Assembly: GCF_002095315.1 (NCBI RefSeq) | Contig: NZ_MLFN01000002.1 | Location: 106,946 to 170,945 of the forward strand | Direction: 5' to 3' | Source: Pantoea conspicua | GTDB taxonomy: Bacteria > Pseudomonadota > Gammaproteobacteria > Enterobacterales > Enterobacteriaceae | Length of the DNA: 64,000 nt | Shown: positions 21,685 to 31,485 of the stretch, one piece after another | Position numbering within the stretch: the stretch's first letter is position 1 | How the letters are laid out: each line of letters opens with the position of its first letter | Program-made: the position numbers and the translations under genes | Notes under the pieces: generated by a model | Databases searched by the model: none | What the model was told of the DNA's origin: nothing | The model's input: only the letters and a program-made list of their open reading frames with translations

Positions 21685-23059
21685 CTTCCAGTCCGATAAC
21701 CCGCTGCATCTCTTCCAGCGAGGTGTCGCCCCGGCTCACCGCCTCCAGCCCGGAAGCAAGCAGGGTACGCAGCCCCTGCTGCTTTGCCAGAGCGAGCAGA
21801 TTCTCAAGCGGCATCTCTGCAGCAATGGCGTTTTGCAATCTGGCGTTTACCGGCAGCAGCTCAAACAGCGCCAGCCGGCCAAAGTAGCCGGAGAAGCAGT
21901 GATCGCAGCCGGGCGCGCGCCAGGTCTGTAAGGTGCCGGGCCAGAGTTCGGCAGGGTAGTGCGCTACCGCCTGAGCCGGCTGACGACAATGTGGACAGAG
22001 GCGCCGTACCAGGCGCTGCGCGACAATCAGCCGCAGCGCCGGCCCCAGCAGATAACCGGGAATACCCATCTGTCTAAGGCGGGTCAGGGTTTCGGCGGTT
22101 GAGTTGGTATGCAGAGTAGAGAGCACCAGATGTCCGGTCTGCGCGGCCTTAACCGCAATCCCGGCGGTTTCTGCATCGCGGATCTCGCCGACCATAATCA
22201 CATCCGGATCCTGGCGCAACAGCGCACGCAGCACGCGATGGAAGTCGAGCCCATTTTTACTGTGAATCTGCGTCTGATTGATGCCAGGCAGCGGAATTTC
22301 AATCGGGTCTTCGACACTGCAGAGATTTTTGTCTGGCGTATTCAGCGCACTGAGCCCGCTGTAGAGGGTGAAGGTTTTGCCGCTGCCGGTTGGCCCGGTC
22401 ACCAGGATCAGCCCTTGCGGCTGCGCCAGCGCCGAGCAGAGCAGGCGTAACTGGGCGGCGGGAAGCCCCAGCTTATCCAGCGATAGTGCGGCGCTTTCAC
22501 TCTGCAGCAGCCGGACCACGGCTTTTTCTCCGCCGTGAATCGGCAGCGTGGCAAGGCGAAACGAGGCCGGTTTGCCGGCAATCTCCAGGCTGAACTGACC
22601 ATCCTGGGGTAACCGGCGTTCGGCAATATCCAGTCCGCCAAGGATTTTCAGGCGAGCCAGCAATGCTGCGGGCGGGATGGCCGGCAGCGCGGAGAGCGGA
22701 TGCAGGACACCATCAATCCGCAGCCTGACCCGCAGCCCCTCCCGGCAGGGTTCGATGTGAATGTCTGATGCGCGACGCTCCAGCGCCTGCTGCAGTATCT
22801 GCTGCGTTGCCTCAATGGCTGACTCTGAGGGGGCGTCTTCGCGTGCTGACAACGGTTTTTCACTGTGCTGTAACTGGTCGAGACGCGCCTGGGGCCAGCA
22901 CTCGATCTCAATCTGGCACTGGCTGGCAAAATGCAGGGCTTCAGCCAGCCCCTGCGGCACCGTTTCCGCCACGGCAACCCGTAACTGGCTGGCATCATGG
23001 TGCAGCACCAGGGCGCGATAGCGCTGGCATAATGCCGCAATCGCCGCATCAGGCTTCAT
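21677..23059 (-). CDS. hofB: Type IV pilus assembly ATPase HofB (GspE/PilB family)
   Basis: This is a secretion/pilus-extension ATPase. I chose the start at 23059 (MKPDAAIAALCQRYR), which gives 460 residues against 461 in E. coli HofB; the longer frame reaches into ppdD. Features in order are RRASDIHIEP, a Walker A GPTGSGKT at 222-229, the aspartate box VEDPIEIPLPGINQ, Walker B VIMVGEIRDAETA, the His box LVLSTLHTN, and a zinc-type CPHC...CDHC pair. All motor residues appear intact. The start overlaps ppdD by eleven bases. Confidence 0.94.
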   Translation of the reverse strand: MKPDAAIAALCQRYRALVLHHDASQLRVAVAETVPQGLAEALHFASQCQIEIECWPQARLDQLQHSEKPLSAREDAPSESAIEATQQILQQALERRASDIHIEPCREGLRVRLRIDGVLHPLSALPAIPPAALLARLKILGGLDIAERRLPQDGQFSLEIAGKPASFRLATLPIHGGEKAVVRLLQSESAALSLDKLGLPAAQLRLLCSALAQPQGLILVTGPTGSGKTFTLYSGLSALNTPDKNLCSVEDPIEIPLPGINQTQIHSKNGLDFHRVLRALLRQDPDVIMVGEIRDAETAGIAVKAAQTGHLVLSTLHTNSTAETLTRLRQMGIPGYLLGPALRLIVAQRLVRRLCPHCRQPAQAVAHYPAELWPGTLQTWRAPGCDHCFSGYFGRLALFELLPVNARLQNAIAAEMPLENLLALAKQQGLRTLLASGLEAVSRGDTSLEEMQRVIGLEDG

Positions 23060-23501
23060 CGGCAGCTCCTTTATCGGCAAAGCGGAACTGCGCAAGGCAA
23101 TTGTCACGCAGGCTGCTGTTACTGCTGGTGCAGCTACGTTGCCAGCTGATGCCGCCTTCGGTGCTGTCCCATACTGGCAGCATCTCGACGCTTAACCCAT
23201 TCAGACTCTCCTGTCCGGTCAGGGTGATGACGCCATTGGTGACGCTCAGGGCTGAAACATAGCGTGAGCTTCTGACGGCAGGAATGCCGTGTTCGCCAGC
23301 CTGACACGGCGTCGGGCCGCCGCGCTCTAAAGCACAGAGCTCCACTGCGGTTTTATACGGCACCATGGTTTGCAGCATGTCGGTGAGCGCTGCGCGCTGC
23401 AGATAGTTTTGATAAGCAGGCAGACCGATGGCGCTGAGGATCGCCACGATACCCACCACAATCATCAGTTCGACCAGGGTAAATCCACGTTGATAATCCA
23501 T
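23049..23501 (-). CDS. ppdD: Type IV major pilin PpdD (prepilin)
   Basis: This is a prepilin with the short leader MDYQRG, cleaved by prepilin peptidase before F7, and a classical hydrophobic N-terminal helix (FTLVELMIVVGIVAILSAIG) with the conserved Glu at mature position 5. The 150-residue length is close to E. coli PpdD (146). Cysteines in the C-terminal part can form the usual disulfide. It is first in the ppdD-hofB-hofC operon. Full pilus assembly needs other genes (pilMNOPQ, gspO) that are not in this window. Confidence 0.95.
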   Translation of the reverse strand: MDYQRGFTLVELMIVVGIVAILSAIGLPAYQNYLQRAALTDMLQTMVPYKTAVELCALERGGPTPCQAGEHGIPAVRSSRYVSALSVTNGVITLTGQESLNGLSVEMLPVWDSTEGGISWQRSCTSSNSSLRDNCLAQFRFADKGAADEA

Positions 23502-23642
23502 CTCGTCTTCTCCAGGTTAAGAAGCTGACAGATTAAAAAAAGTGGCATGAGGAATCACAGGCGCAGAGTGAAACAATGGAAAAGAAGACGAGAAGAGAGT
23601 CAGGACTTGCAGTGCAGCCGAAATCGCTATGGAAGCGGGATC

Positions 23643-23672
23643 GTATAAAGCGCCGTGCTGGCGGCACGGCGC
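23643..23672 (-). terminator. Terminator after nadC
   Basis: Read on the minus strand, GCGCCGTGC-CGCCA-GCACGGCGC is followed by TTTATA. It lies directly downstream of the nadC stop and is a convincing intrinsic terminator. Confidence 0.8.
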
Positions 23673-23678
23673 GATAGC

Positions 23679-24710
<1,032 letters not shown>

Positions 24711-24773
24711 TTAGAGGCAAGAAACCCTTACTATTCATGCTATTCTCAGCCTGATTGAATAAGGAAATGCAGC

Positions 24774-25325
24774 ATGAAACTTGAACATGGCTGGCTGACC
24801 GGGGTACGTCAGGTCCCCTCGCCGCATTGTAATGAGCGACCCGACGATGAGGCGCCTTCGCTGCTGGTCATCCACAATATCAGCTTACCGCCAGGCGAAT
24901 TTGGTGGCCCGTGGATCGATAAATTGTTCACCGGCACCTTGCCGCCGGATGCGCATCCTTATTTCGTCGATATTGCCGCGCTGCGCGTGGCGGCGCACTG
25001 CCTGATTCGTCGCGATGGCGAGATCGTACAGTACGTTTCCTTTGATAAACGAGCCTGGCATGCCGGAGTGTCGCAGTTTGAAGGCCGTGAGAACTGCAAC
25101 GACTTCTCCATCGGTATCGAACTGGAAGGCACGGATAGCGACCCCTATACCGGGGCGCAATATCAGTCGCTGCAGCAGGTCACACAACTGCTGTTGCAGC
25201 ACTACCCGCTGACGCCTGCGCGTATTACCGGACACAGTGATATCGCACCGGCGCGCAAAACCGATCCCGGACCTGCTTTTGACTGGGGCTACTATAAACA
25301 GCTGTTAACGCAGCAAAAATCGTGA
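24774..25325 (+). CDS. ampD: 1,6-anhydro-MurNAc-L-Ala amidase AmpD
   Basis: AmpD is a cytoplasmic zinc amidase that cleaves the peptide from anhydro-muropeptides during cell-wall recycling; its loss derepresses AmpC beta-lactamase where an ampR-ampC pair exists. The 183-residue protein keeps all three zinc ligands: H34 ([11 protein letters not shown]), H154 (ITGHSDIAP) and D164 ([11 protein letters not shown]). Length and start match E. coli AmpD. It forms an operon with ampE, 16 bases downstream. No ampC or ampR is in the window. Confidence 0.98.
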   Translation: MKLEHGWLTGVRQVPSPHCNERPDDEAPSLLVIHNISLPPGEFGGPWIDKLFTGTLPPDAHPYFVDIAALRVAAHCLIRRDGEIVQYVSFDKRAWHAGVSQFEGRENCNDFSIGIELEGTDSDPYTGAQYQSLQQVTQLLLQHYPLTPARITGHSDIAPARKTDPGPAFDWGYYKQLLTQQKS

Positions 25326-25341
25326 TTTTTGCGGAGTCAGT

Positions 25342-26196
25342 ATGACGTTGTTTACCTTGTTGTTGGTTTTAGGCTGGGAACGCCTGTTCAAGCTGGGCGA
25401 GCACTGGCAGCTGGAACACCGGCTGGAGCCGTTTTTTCGTCGCCGCCAGCATGTCTCAATGGTGCGTACCCTGCTGATGACGGTACTGGCGATGGCCGTG
25501 ACGGCGCTGGTGGTCTGGAGCCTGAAAGGAGTGCTGTTTGGCGTACTGCAACTGCTGTTCTGGATCGTCGTCGGGTTGTTGTGTATCGGCGCGGGGTCGG
25601 TACGACGGCATTATCACACCTACCTGAAAGCGGCCAGTCATGACGATGCCGCTGCGCATCAGGCGATGGCGGCGGAGCTGACCCTGATACACGGCGTACC
25701 GGTTGAGTGCAGCGAGCGCGAATTTCTGCGCGAACTGCAGAATGCGCTGATCTGGATTAACTTCCGCTTCTACCTCGCGCCGATGTTCTGGCTGGTGGTG
25801 GGCGGTGCCTGGGGACCGGTGCTGCTGGTGGGTTACGCCTTCCTGCGCGCCTGGCAGGGCTGGCTGGCAAAACAGGGCACGCCGATGGCGCGTGCTCAGT
25901 CTGGTGTCGATGGCATTTTGCATGTGCTTGACTGGATCCCGGTGCGGCTGGCGGGTGTGGCCTACGCCTTGCTGGGACATGGCGAGAAAGCGTTGCCGGC
26001 ATGGTTTGCCTCGCTCACCGACCGTCATCGCTCGCAGTATCAGGTACTGACCAGCCTGGCGCAGTTCTCGCTATCTCGCGATCCGCACACCGATAAAGTC
26101 GAAACGCCACGGGTTGCTGTGGCGTTAGCGAAACGAACCTCACTGGTGCTGGTCGTGGCCGTGGCGTTGCTGACGATCTACGGCACGCTGGTGTGA
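25342..26196 (+). CDS. ampE: Inner-membrane protein AmpE
   Basis: AmpE is a membrane protein of the CobD/CbiB-like fold, co-transcribed with ampD and implicated in beta-lactamase regulation; its biochemical role is not settled. The 284-residue protein matches E. coli AmpE in length and has about four hydrophobic segments: residues 1-15, a long one near 45-85, one near 140-160 and one at the C terminus ([17 protein letters not shown]). Its 3' end overlaps the convergent GH43 gene by 19 bases. That overlap marks the insertion point of the accessory glycosidase locus, since ampE is next to aroP in E. coli. Confidence 0.95.
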   Translation: MTLFTLLLVLGWERLFKLGEHWQLEHRLEPFFRRRQHVSMVRTLLMTVLAMAVTALVVWSLKGVLFGVLQLLFWIVVGLLCIGAGSVRRHYHTYLKAASHDDAAAHQAMAAELTLIHGVPVECSEREFLRELQNALIWINFRFYLAPMFWLVVGGAWGPVLLVGYAFLRAWQGWLAKQGTPMARAQSGVDGILHVLDWIPVRLAGVAYALLGHGEKALPAWFASLTDRHRSQYQVLTSLAQFSLSRDPHTDKVETPRVAVALAKRTSLVLVVAVALLTIYGTLV

Positions 26197-27137
26197 TCGG
26201 CGGGCGGCACGCCAAAATCGGGTGTGCCATCTGCCCGCCAGTCAAAGTACTTCAGCCGGGTATGGCGATTCGGATCCCATAACGGATCGCCCTCAATTTC
26301 GGTGTAATTACGCGCGTGGTAAACCAGCACCTCGCGTCCCGCCTCATCCTGGGTAAAGCTGTTGTGGCCCGGCCCATACTGATGATTATCCCAGCTCGAC
26401 ACAAACACCGGCCGGGCAGATTTCTGCCAGGCGGTAACGTCGAGTGGATCGGCATCCATCGCAATCGACAGTAAACCCAGACAGTAATTCTCATCGGTGG
26501 CGCTGGCCGAGTAGGTGACAAACAGCCGGTCACCGTGGCGGATTACCGCCGCGCCTTCATTAACGCTAAACCCGGCGCATTCCCACTCATATTCAGGCCG
26601 GCTCAGCATCACCGGCGTCCCTTTCAGCGTCCAGGGGTTGAGCAACTCAGCCAGATAGAGGTTCGAGTTGCCGGGAATCGCCGGATCTTTCTGCGCCCAC
26701 AAATACCAGTTCTTGCCCTGATGCACGAAGTGGGTGGCATCCAGCGAGAAACTGTCGAACTGGCTGAATACCCGACGGCACGGCTGCCATTCACCCTGCA
26801 GTGGATCGGCCGCATCACACACCAGCGCATACATCCGGTGCTGAAACAGGCCATCCTTGATGTCGCGCGTCGGCGCAGCCGCAAAATAGATCACCCACTG
26901 GCCGTCGATAAGGTGCAGTTCCGGCGCCCATATCAGTTCGCTGCAGGGGCCGCTGTCCGGTTTGCGCCATACCACCACCGGTTCAGCGCTGCGCAGATCT
27001 GCCAGCGTATCGGCACGACGGATCTCCAGCCGGTCATATTCCGGCACTGAGGCGATAAAGTAGTAGTGTTGATCATGACGCAGAATAAACGGGTCGGCGC
27101 GCTGCTCGATAAAAGGGTTGGGCAGGATAGCGGTCAT
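26178..27137 (-). CDS. Glycoside hydrolase family 43 protein (arabinosidase/xylosidase type)
   Basis: This is a 319-residue single-domain five-bladed propeller glycosidase of family GH43. The three catalytic acids are visible: general base D15 (QRADPF), pKa modulator D133 (SFSLDATHF) and general acid E194 (SVNEGAAV). There is no signal peptide, so it should act in the cytoplasm on imported oligosaccharides, probably arabinose- or xylose-containing plant wall fragments. It overlaps the upstream transporter gene as ATGA, indicating an operon. The exact substrate cannot be read from sequence; GH43 includes arabinofuranosidases, arabinanases and beta-xylosidases. It is absent from this position in E. 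coli, so probably acquired. Confidence 0.88.
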   Translation of the reverse strand: MTAILPNPFIEQRADPFILRHDQHYYFIASVPEYDRLEIRRADTLADLRSAEPVVVWRKPDSGPCSELIWAPELHLIDGQWVIYFAAAPTRDIKDGLFQHRMYALVCDAADPLQGEWQPCRRVFSQFDSFSLDATHFVHQGKNWYLWAQKDPAIPGNSNLYLAELLNPWTLKGTPVMLSRPEYEWECAGFSVNEGAAVIRHGDRLFVTYSASATDENYCLGLLSIAMDADPLDVTAWQKSARPVFVSSWDNHQYGPGHNSFTQDEAGREVLVYHARNYTEIEGDPLWDPNRHTRLKYFDWRADGTPDFGVPPADHTSVP

Positions 27138-28546
27138 TTTACTTCTCCGGTTTGCGGGACAACACCGTCGCGTGTGCGAACAGTCTGTAAATCACGGAAA
27201 TTTTCGCGACGCAGCGCGAGATCCTGCTGAATGGTGAGCATCATTTTACGGTCGACCTTCATCAGCCGTACCACACCTGCAGTAATCAGATAACCCACGC
27301 CCGGGATCACGGTAAACAACAGCATGATGCCGTTGATTGCTTCCGGCGACTGCTGTTTAGCCCCGGCATTGTAGCCGTAGATCGACAGCAGGAAGCCAAC
27401 CATCGCCCCGGCGACCGCCAGTCCCACTTTGAGAAAAAACAGGTTGCCGGAGAAGCTGATACCGGTGATGCGCTTGCCGGTTTTCCATTCGCCATAGTCA
27501 TCGACATCGGCCATCAGCGACCAGTGCAGCGGCGACGGAATCTGATGCAGGATGTTCAGCACAAAGTAGGCGATCACCACCATCAGCGTGGCGTGCGGAT
27601 CGATCCAGTAAAACGCACTGGAGAACAGCGCCAGTGCAATGTTGGTCCAGAAGAAAACCTTGAGCTTACACCAGCGGTCGGTCAGCACTTTTGCCAGCGT
27701 ACTGCCGAACATCATGCCAATCACACCGAGGCTGATAAACAGCGTGGCGAAATGGGTCGATTGCCCCATTACCCAGGTAACGTAATACATGGTCGCGGCC
27801 ATGCGGATAAAGCCGGGACAGACGTTGCAGAAGGTCAGCAGCAGAATGCGCACCCACTGATCGTTTTTCCAGACGTCGCGCAGATCTTTCTTCAGGTCGT
27901 CATTGCTGGGGACGGCGGGGTGAATACGCTCACGCACCGTGGCAAAGCAGAACAGGAACATCGCCAGGCCGATGGTTGCCAGCACGGTCATCGCCATCTG
28001 ATAACCGCGCGCCTTGTCTTCGCCACCAAACCATTCCGCCATCGGCAGCAGCGACATCGACAGGATCAGCGTAGCGATGCCGACCATCACGAAGCGGTAA
28101 GACTGGCAGGAGACGCGTTCGCCGGGATCGTTGGTAATCACGCCGCCCAGCGAGCAGTAAGGAATGTTGATGGCGGTGTAGGTCAGCGACATCAGGAAGT
28201 AGGTGACGAAGGCCCAGATCACCTTGTTATGGTAGGTCCAGTCCGGTGTGGTAAACATCAGCACGCTGAACAGCACATAGGGAACGGAGACCCATAGCAG
28301 CCACGGGCGAAAGCGGCCCCAGCGACTCTGGGTGCGATCGGCAACCGCGCCCATGATCGGATCGGTCACCGCGTCCAGTACCCGTACCGACAGCAGCAGT
28401 GTGCCGACCAGCGCCGGGGCTAAGCCGAAAACATCGGTATAGAAGTAGTTGAGGAACAACATGATGGCACCGCCAATCATGTTGCATCCGGCATCGCCCA
28501 TGCCATAACCCAGTTTTTCTCGAAATGAGAGGGCTGCACCTTTCAT
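27134..28546 (-). CDS. GPH-family sugar:cation symporter
   Basis: This is a 470-residue, 12-helix transporter of the glycoside-pentoside-hexuronide family (MelB/XylP/YicJ type). Diagnostic stretches are EKLGYGMGDAGCN at the N terminus, DAVTDPIMGAVADRTQSRWG with its paired aspartates after helix 2, and FRPWLLW. The middle loop contains DVDDYGEWKTGKRITG, another family marker. It precedes and overlaps the GH43 gene, so the pair most likely imports and cleaves a plant-derived glycoside. No dedicated regulator is adjacent; the 199 bases upstream would hold the promoter. Confidence 0.9.
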   Translation of the reverse strand: MKGAALSFREKLGYGMGDAGCNMIGGAIMLFLNYFYTDVFGLAPALVGTLLLSVRVLDAVTDPIMGAVADRTQSRWGRFRPWLLWVSVPYVLFSVLMFTTPDWTYHNKVIWAFVTYFLMSLTYTAINIPYCSLGGVITNDPGERVSCQSYRFVMVGIATLILSMSLLPMAEWFGGEDKARGYQMAMTVLATIGLAMFLFCFATVRERIHPAVPSNDDLKKDLRDVWKNDQWVRILLLTFCNVCPGFIRMAATMYYVTWVMGQSTHFATLFISLGVIGMMFGSTLAKVLTDRWCKLKVFFWTNIALALFSSAFYWIDPHATLMVVIAYFVLNILHQIPSPLHWSLMADVDDYGEWKTGKRITGISFSGNLFFLKVGLAVAGAMVGFLLSIYGYNAGAKQQSPEAINGIMLLFTVIPGVGYLITAGVVRLMKVDRKMMLTIQQDLALRRENFRDLQTVRTRDGVVPQTGEVK

Positions 28547-28703
28547 GGTTCTCTCCTGCGCATCCGGTGTGAACAGGAATTATTGTCGCTAAATCAGTGA
28601 GATGACTGGGAGTAAATCGCCATGAAGATGGACAAAACAGGTGCGCGGGAAGAAGTGTGAACTGGATCGGGCTTTAGCGCCAGGTGGCGGATAAAGCGGA
28701 ACG

Positions 28704-28735
28704 CCTGCTGCAGCACGCCACGGCGCTGCAGCAGG
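28704..28735. repeat. Perfect inverted repeat downstream of aroP
   Basis: CCTGCTGCAGC and GCTGCAGCAGG form an 11-base-pair stem with a 10-base loop, ten bases past the aroP stop. It lacks a T tract on the aroP-transcribed side, so it may be a stabilising 3' hairpin or a Rho-associated end rather than an intrinsic terminator. Confidence 0.45.
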
Positions 28736-28745
28736 TAAGGGCTTA

Positions 28746-30101
28746 TCAGGCTTTTTGTGTCTGATTTTTAATGAAGTAGCCCATCCCCAGAATCACCAGC
28801 CAGACCGGAATCAGCCAGACGGAGATCGCCATGCCCGGTGTGGTCGCCATCAACACCAGAATGGCCGCCAGGAAGATCAGGCAAATCCAGTTACCCACCG
28901 GATAGAACAGCGCTTTGAAGCGGGTGGTCACCCCTTGCTGATCTTTCTTACGACGGAATTTGAGGTGCGCCAGGCTGATCATCGCCCAGTTAATCACCAG
29001 CGCCGAGACCACCAGCGACATCAGCAGGCCAAAAGCCTCGCCCGGCATCAGGTAGTTGATTAACACGCAGAGCGCAGTGGCGACAGCGGATACCAGAATG
29101 GTCAGCACCGGCACGCCGCGGCGGTCCACTTTCAGCAGCGCTTTGGGGGCGTTGCCCTGTTGCGCCAGACCAAACAGCATACGGCTGTTGCAGTACACGC
29201 AGCTGTTATAGACCGACAGCGCCGCCGTCAGGATCACCACGTTCAGCGCATTAGCCACCATCGCATCCCCCAGTTCGTGGAAGATGAAGACGAACGGACT
29301 GACGTCCGCGGTAACGCGGGTCCACGGCATCAGTGACAGCAGCACCGCCAGCGAACCGATGTAGAAAATCAGGATGCGCCACAAGACCTGGTTGGTCGCT
29401 TTAGGAATGCTGGTTTCCGGATTATCCGCTTCTGCGGCAGTGATCCCCACCAGTTCCAGACCGCCAAACGAGAACATGATGATCGCCATTACCATCACCA
29501 GCCCGCCGAGGCCATGCGGGAAGAACCCGCCCTGTTCCCACAGGTTGCGCACGGTGGCCTGCGGGCCGCCGTGGCCACTGAACAGCAACCAGCCGCCGAA
29601 CAGGATCATGCCAATCACCGCAACCACTTTAATAATGGCGAACCAGAACTCCATCTCACCAAACACTTTCACGTTGGTCAGGTTAATGGCGTTGATCATC
29701 ACAAAGAAGATGGCGGCCGAGGCCCAGGTCGGGAAGTCAGGCCACCAGAACTGGATATATTTACCCACAGCGGTCAGCTCTGCCATCGCTACCAGTACAT
29801 AGAGTACCCAATAGTTCCAGCCCGATGCGAAGCCAGCAAAGTTGCCCCAGTACTTATAGGCGAAGTGGCTGAAGCTGCCGGCAACGGGCTCCTCCACCAC
29901 CATTTCGCCTAGCTGGCGCATGATTAAAAAGGCAATAAAACCGGCAATGGCATACCCCAGAATAACTGCCGGTCCGGCGGATTCAATGACCGATGCACTG
30001 CCCAGAAACAGGCCGGTCCCCACCGCACCACCCAGCGCGATGAGCTGAATATGACGGTTCTTCAGACCGCGTTTCAGCGCTTCGCCTTGCTGTTGTTCCA
30101 T
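28746..30101 (-). CDS. aroP: Aromatic amino acid permease AroP
   Basis: AroP is a proton-driven importer for phenylalanine, tyrosine and tryptophan in the amino acid-polyamine-cation superfamily. The 451-residue protein has twelve predicted membrane helices. The helix 1 loop ALGGAVGTGLFLGSA and EPVAGSFSHFAYKY agree with E. coli AroP. It is divergent from pdhR, as in E. coli. A TyrR-type palindrome at 30147-30164 lies 46 bases upstream of the start, in line with known TyrR repression of aroP. Confidence 0.96.
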   Translation of the reverse strand: MEQQQGEALKRGLKNRHIQLIALGGAVGTGLFLGSASVIESAGPAVILGYAIAGFIAFLIMRQLGEMVVEEPVAGSFSHFAYKYWGNFAGFASGWNYWVLYVLVAMAELTAVGKYIQFWWPDFPTWASAAIFFVMINAINLTNVKVFGEMEFWFAIIKVVAVIGMILFGGWLLFSGHGGPQATVRNLWEQGGFFPHGLGGLVMVMAIIMFSFGGLELVGITAAEADNPETSIPKATNQVLWRILIFYIGSLAVLLSLMPWTRVTADVSPFVFIFHELGDAMVANALNVVILTAALSVYNSCVYCNSRMLFGLAQQGNAPKALLKVDRRGVPVLTILVSAVATALCVLINYLMPGEAFGLLMSLVVSALVINWAMISLAHLKFRRKKDQQGVTTRFKALFYPVGNWICLIFLAAILVLMATTPGMAISVWLIPVWLVILGMGYFIKNQTQKA

Positions 30102-30146
30102 ACAAACCTCGTGATGTTTTTATTCTTCATTCGCAGCGCAGTCCGC

Positions 30147-30164
30147 TGTAAGGAAGTGGTTACA
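30147..30164 (-). promoter_or_regulatory. TyrR box upstream of aroP
   Basis: TGTAAG-GAAGTG-GTTACA fits the TyrR consensus TGTAAA-N6-TTTACA with two symmetric changes. It sits just upstream of the aroP start, where the E. coli gene also has TyrR sites. That it is bound by TyrR is inferred from position and family knowledge. Confidence 0.7.
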
Positions 30165-30567
30165 TTAACGTATTGATTATTTTACGGTATCCGGCGTGCT
30201 GTCTGCTGCCTGGCGCTACCCTGGCGACAAGAATAGTGATAAGCGAATCGCTTTGCACCTGCTTTCGCTTTTCGTGCTGGGCATTGACTGAAAAAACAGC
30301 GTCTGGCTCACGTCTGTGACAGGCAAATTTCTGCCATGAAACGATGTCGATGGCGAATAGGTTTCGCTTATGGTAGCCGCTGCGGTTAGCGGCTAAACGG
30401 GTGTAAGGTTTGGTAAAAGTGAAGTTATTTAACATTTGCTCTCGCGGTAATTTTTCATTTTTTTAACCGCAAGTTAGCGTCACCACTGGCTTTAACTGCT
30501 GCGGAATGTGACCGCGACCATATAGACACAAGGTGAATACTTTGTTACTTTACCGGCACCTTTTGAC
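30165..30567. other. Intergenic region between divergent aroP and pdhR
   Basis: Part of a 516-base gap (30102-30617) holding the two divergent promoters. The flanking TyrR box and PdhR operator are listed separately. A 91-codon open frame on the minus strand (30160-30435) has no motif and overlaps regulatory DNA, so it is not called. The AT-rich stretch near 30440-30465 may be an UP-like element, but I see no other clear site. Confidence 0.5.
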
Positions 30568-30584
30568 AATTGGTATTACCAATT
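30568..30584 (+). promoter_or_regulatory. PdhR operator
   Basis: AATTGGTATTACCAATT is a perfect palindrome identical to the core of the E. coli pdhR operator (ATTGGTATTACCAAT). It lies 34 bases before the pdhR start. PdhR bound here represses pdhR-aceE-aceF-lpdA, and pyruvate releases it. Confidence 0.93.
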
Positions 30585-30617
30585 TACTCCGGACGATGGG
30601 CTAAATAAGAAGGGAAG

Positions 30618-31382
30618 ATGGCTTACAGTAAGATTCGCCAACCCAAACTCTCCGACGCCATCGAGCAACAGCTCGAATCCCTGATCATGGAAGGGACGTT
30701 GCGTCCGGGAGAGAAGCTGCTCCCCGAGCGCGAACTCGCCAAACAATTCGATGTCTCACGTCCGTCTCTCCGCGAAGCGATCCAGCGCTTAGAAGCCAAA
30801 GGATTACTGCTACGCCGTCAGGGTGGCGGAACGTTCGTACAGGAGCATCTCTGGCAAAGCATGAGCGATCCACTCGTAGAGCTTCTTGCCGACCATCCGG
30901 AATCACAATTTGATCTGCTGGAAACGCGCCATGCCTTAGAAGGCATCGCCGCCTATTATGCGGCACTGCGCGGCACCGAAGAGGATCTGCTGCGGATACG
31001 CGATTGCCATCTGCAGATCCAGCAGGCACAGGAGAGCGGCGACTTAGACGCCGAAGCGGACGCAGTGATGCAGTATCAGATCGCTGTCACAGAAGCAGCC
31101 CATAATGTTGTGCTTTTGCATTTGCTACGCTCTATGGGCCCTATGCTGGAACAAAACGTTCGTCAGAATTTCGAATTGCTCTACTCGCGCCGGGAAATGC
31201 TGGCGAAAGTGAGCGGTCACCGCGCCAGAATCTTTGAGGCGATTGTGGCTCGTGAGCCGGAAAAAGCGCGCGAGGCTTCACACCGTCACCTGGCGTTCAT
31301 AGAGGAAATCTTGCTGGACAGAAGTCGGGAGCAGAGCCGTCGAGAACGCTCCCTGCGTCGTTTACAGCAACGTAAGGAATAA
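30618..31382 (+). CDS. pdhR: Pyruvate-sensing GntR-family repressor PdhR
   Basis: PdhR represses its own operon and respiratory genes, and is relieved by pyruvate. The 254-residue protein equals E. coli PdhR. The N-terminal winged helix has [26 protein letters not shown] (about residues 38-63), typical of the FadR subfamily. A helical C-terminal effector domain follows, with [15 protein letters not shown] and HRARIFEAI carrying the metal/effector histidines. A basic tail ([14 protein letters not shown]) ends the protein. A perfect operator lies upstream, and aceE follows after 103 bases. Confidence 0.97.
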   Translation: MAYSKIRQPKLSDAIEQQLESLIMEGTLRPGEKLLPERELAKQFDVSRPSLREAIQRLEAKGLLLRRQGGGTFVQEHLWQSMSDPLVELLADHPESQFDLLETRHALEGIAAYYAALRGTEEDLLRIRDCHLQIQQAQESGDLDAEADAVMQYQIAVTEAAHNVVLLHLLRSMGPMLEQNVRQNFELLYSRREMLAKVSGHRARIFEAIVAREPEKAREASHRHLAFIEEILLDRSREQSRRERSLRRLQQRKE

Positions 31383-31485
31383 CGTGCGACAAAGATCGTA
31401 CGGACATGTGCGACGAGCCTGCCTGCATCTGCTGTAACAGGCTCCCGATTATTCAACGTATTAGACACAGATAAGGAACACACCC

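Noticed and set aside
30160..30435. 91-codon frame between aroP and pdhR on the minus strand
   Set aside because: Touches the TyrR box, has no recognisable product, and lies in promoter DNA.
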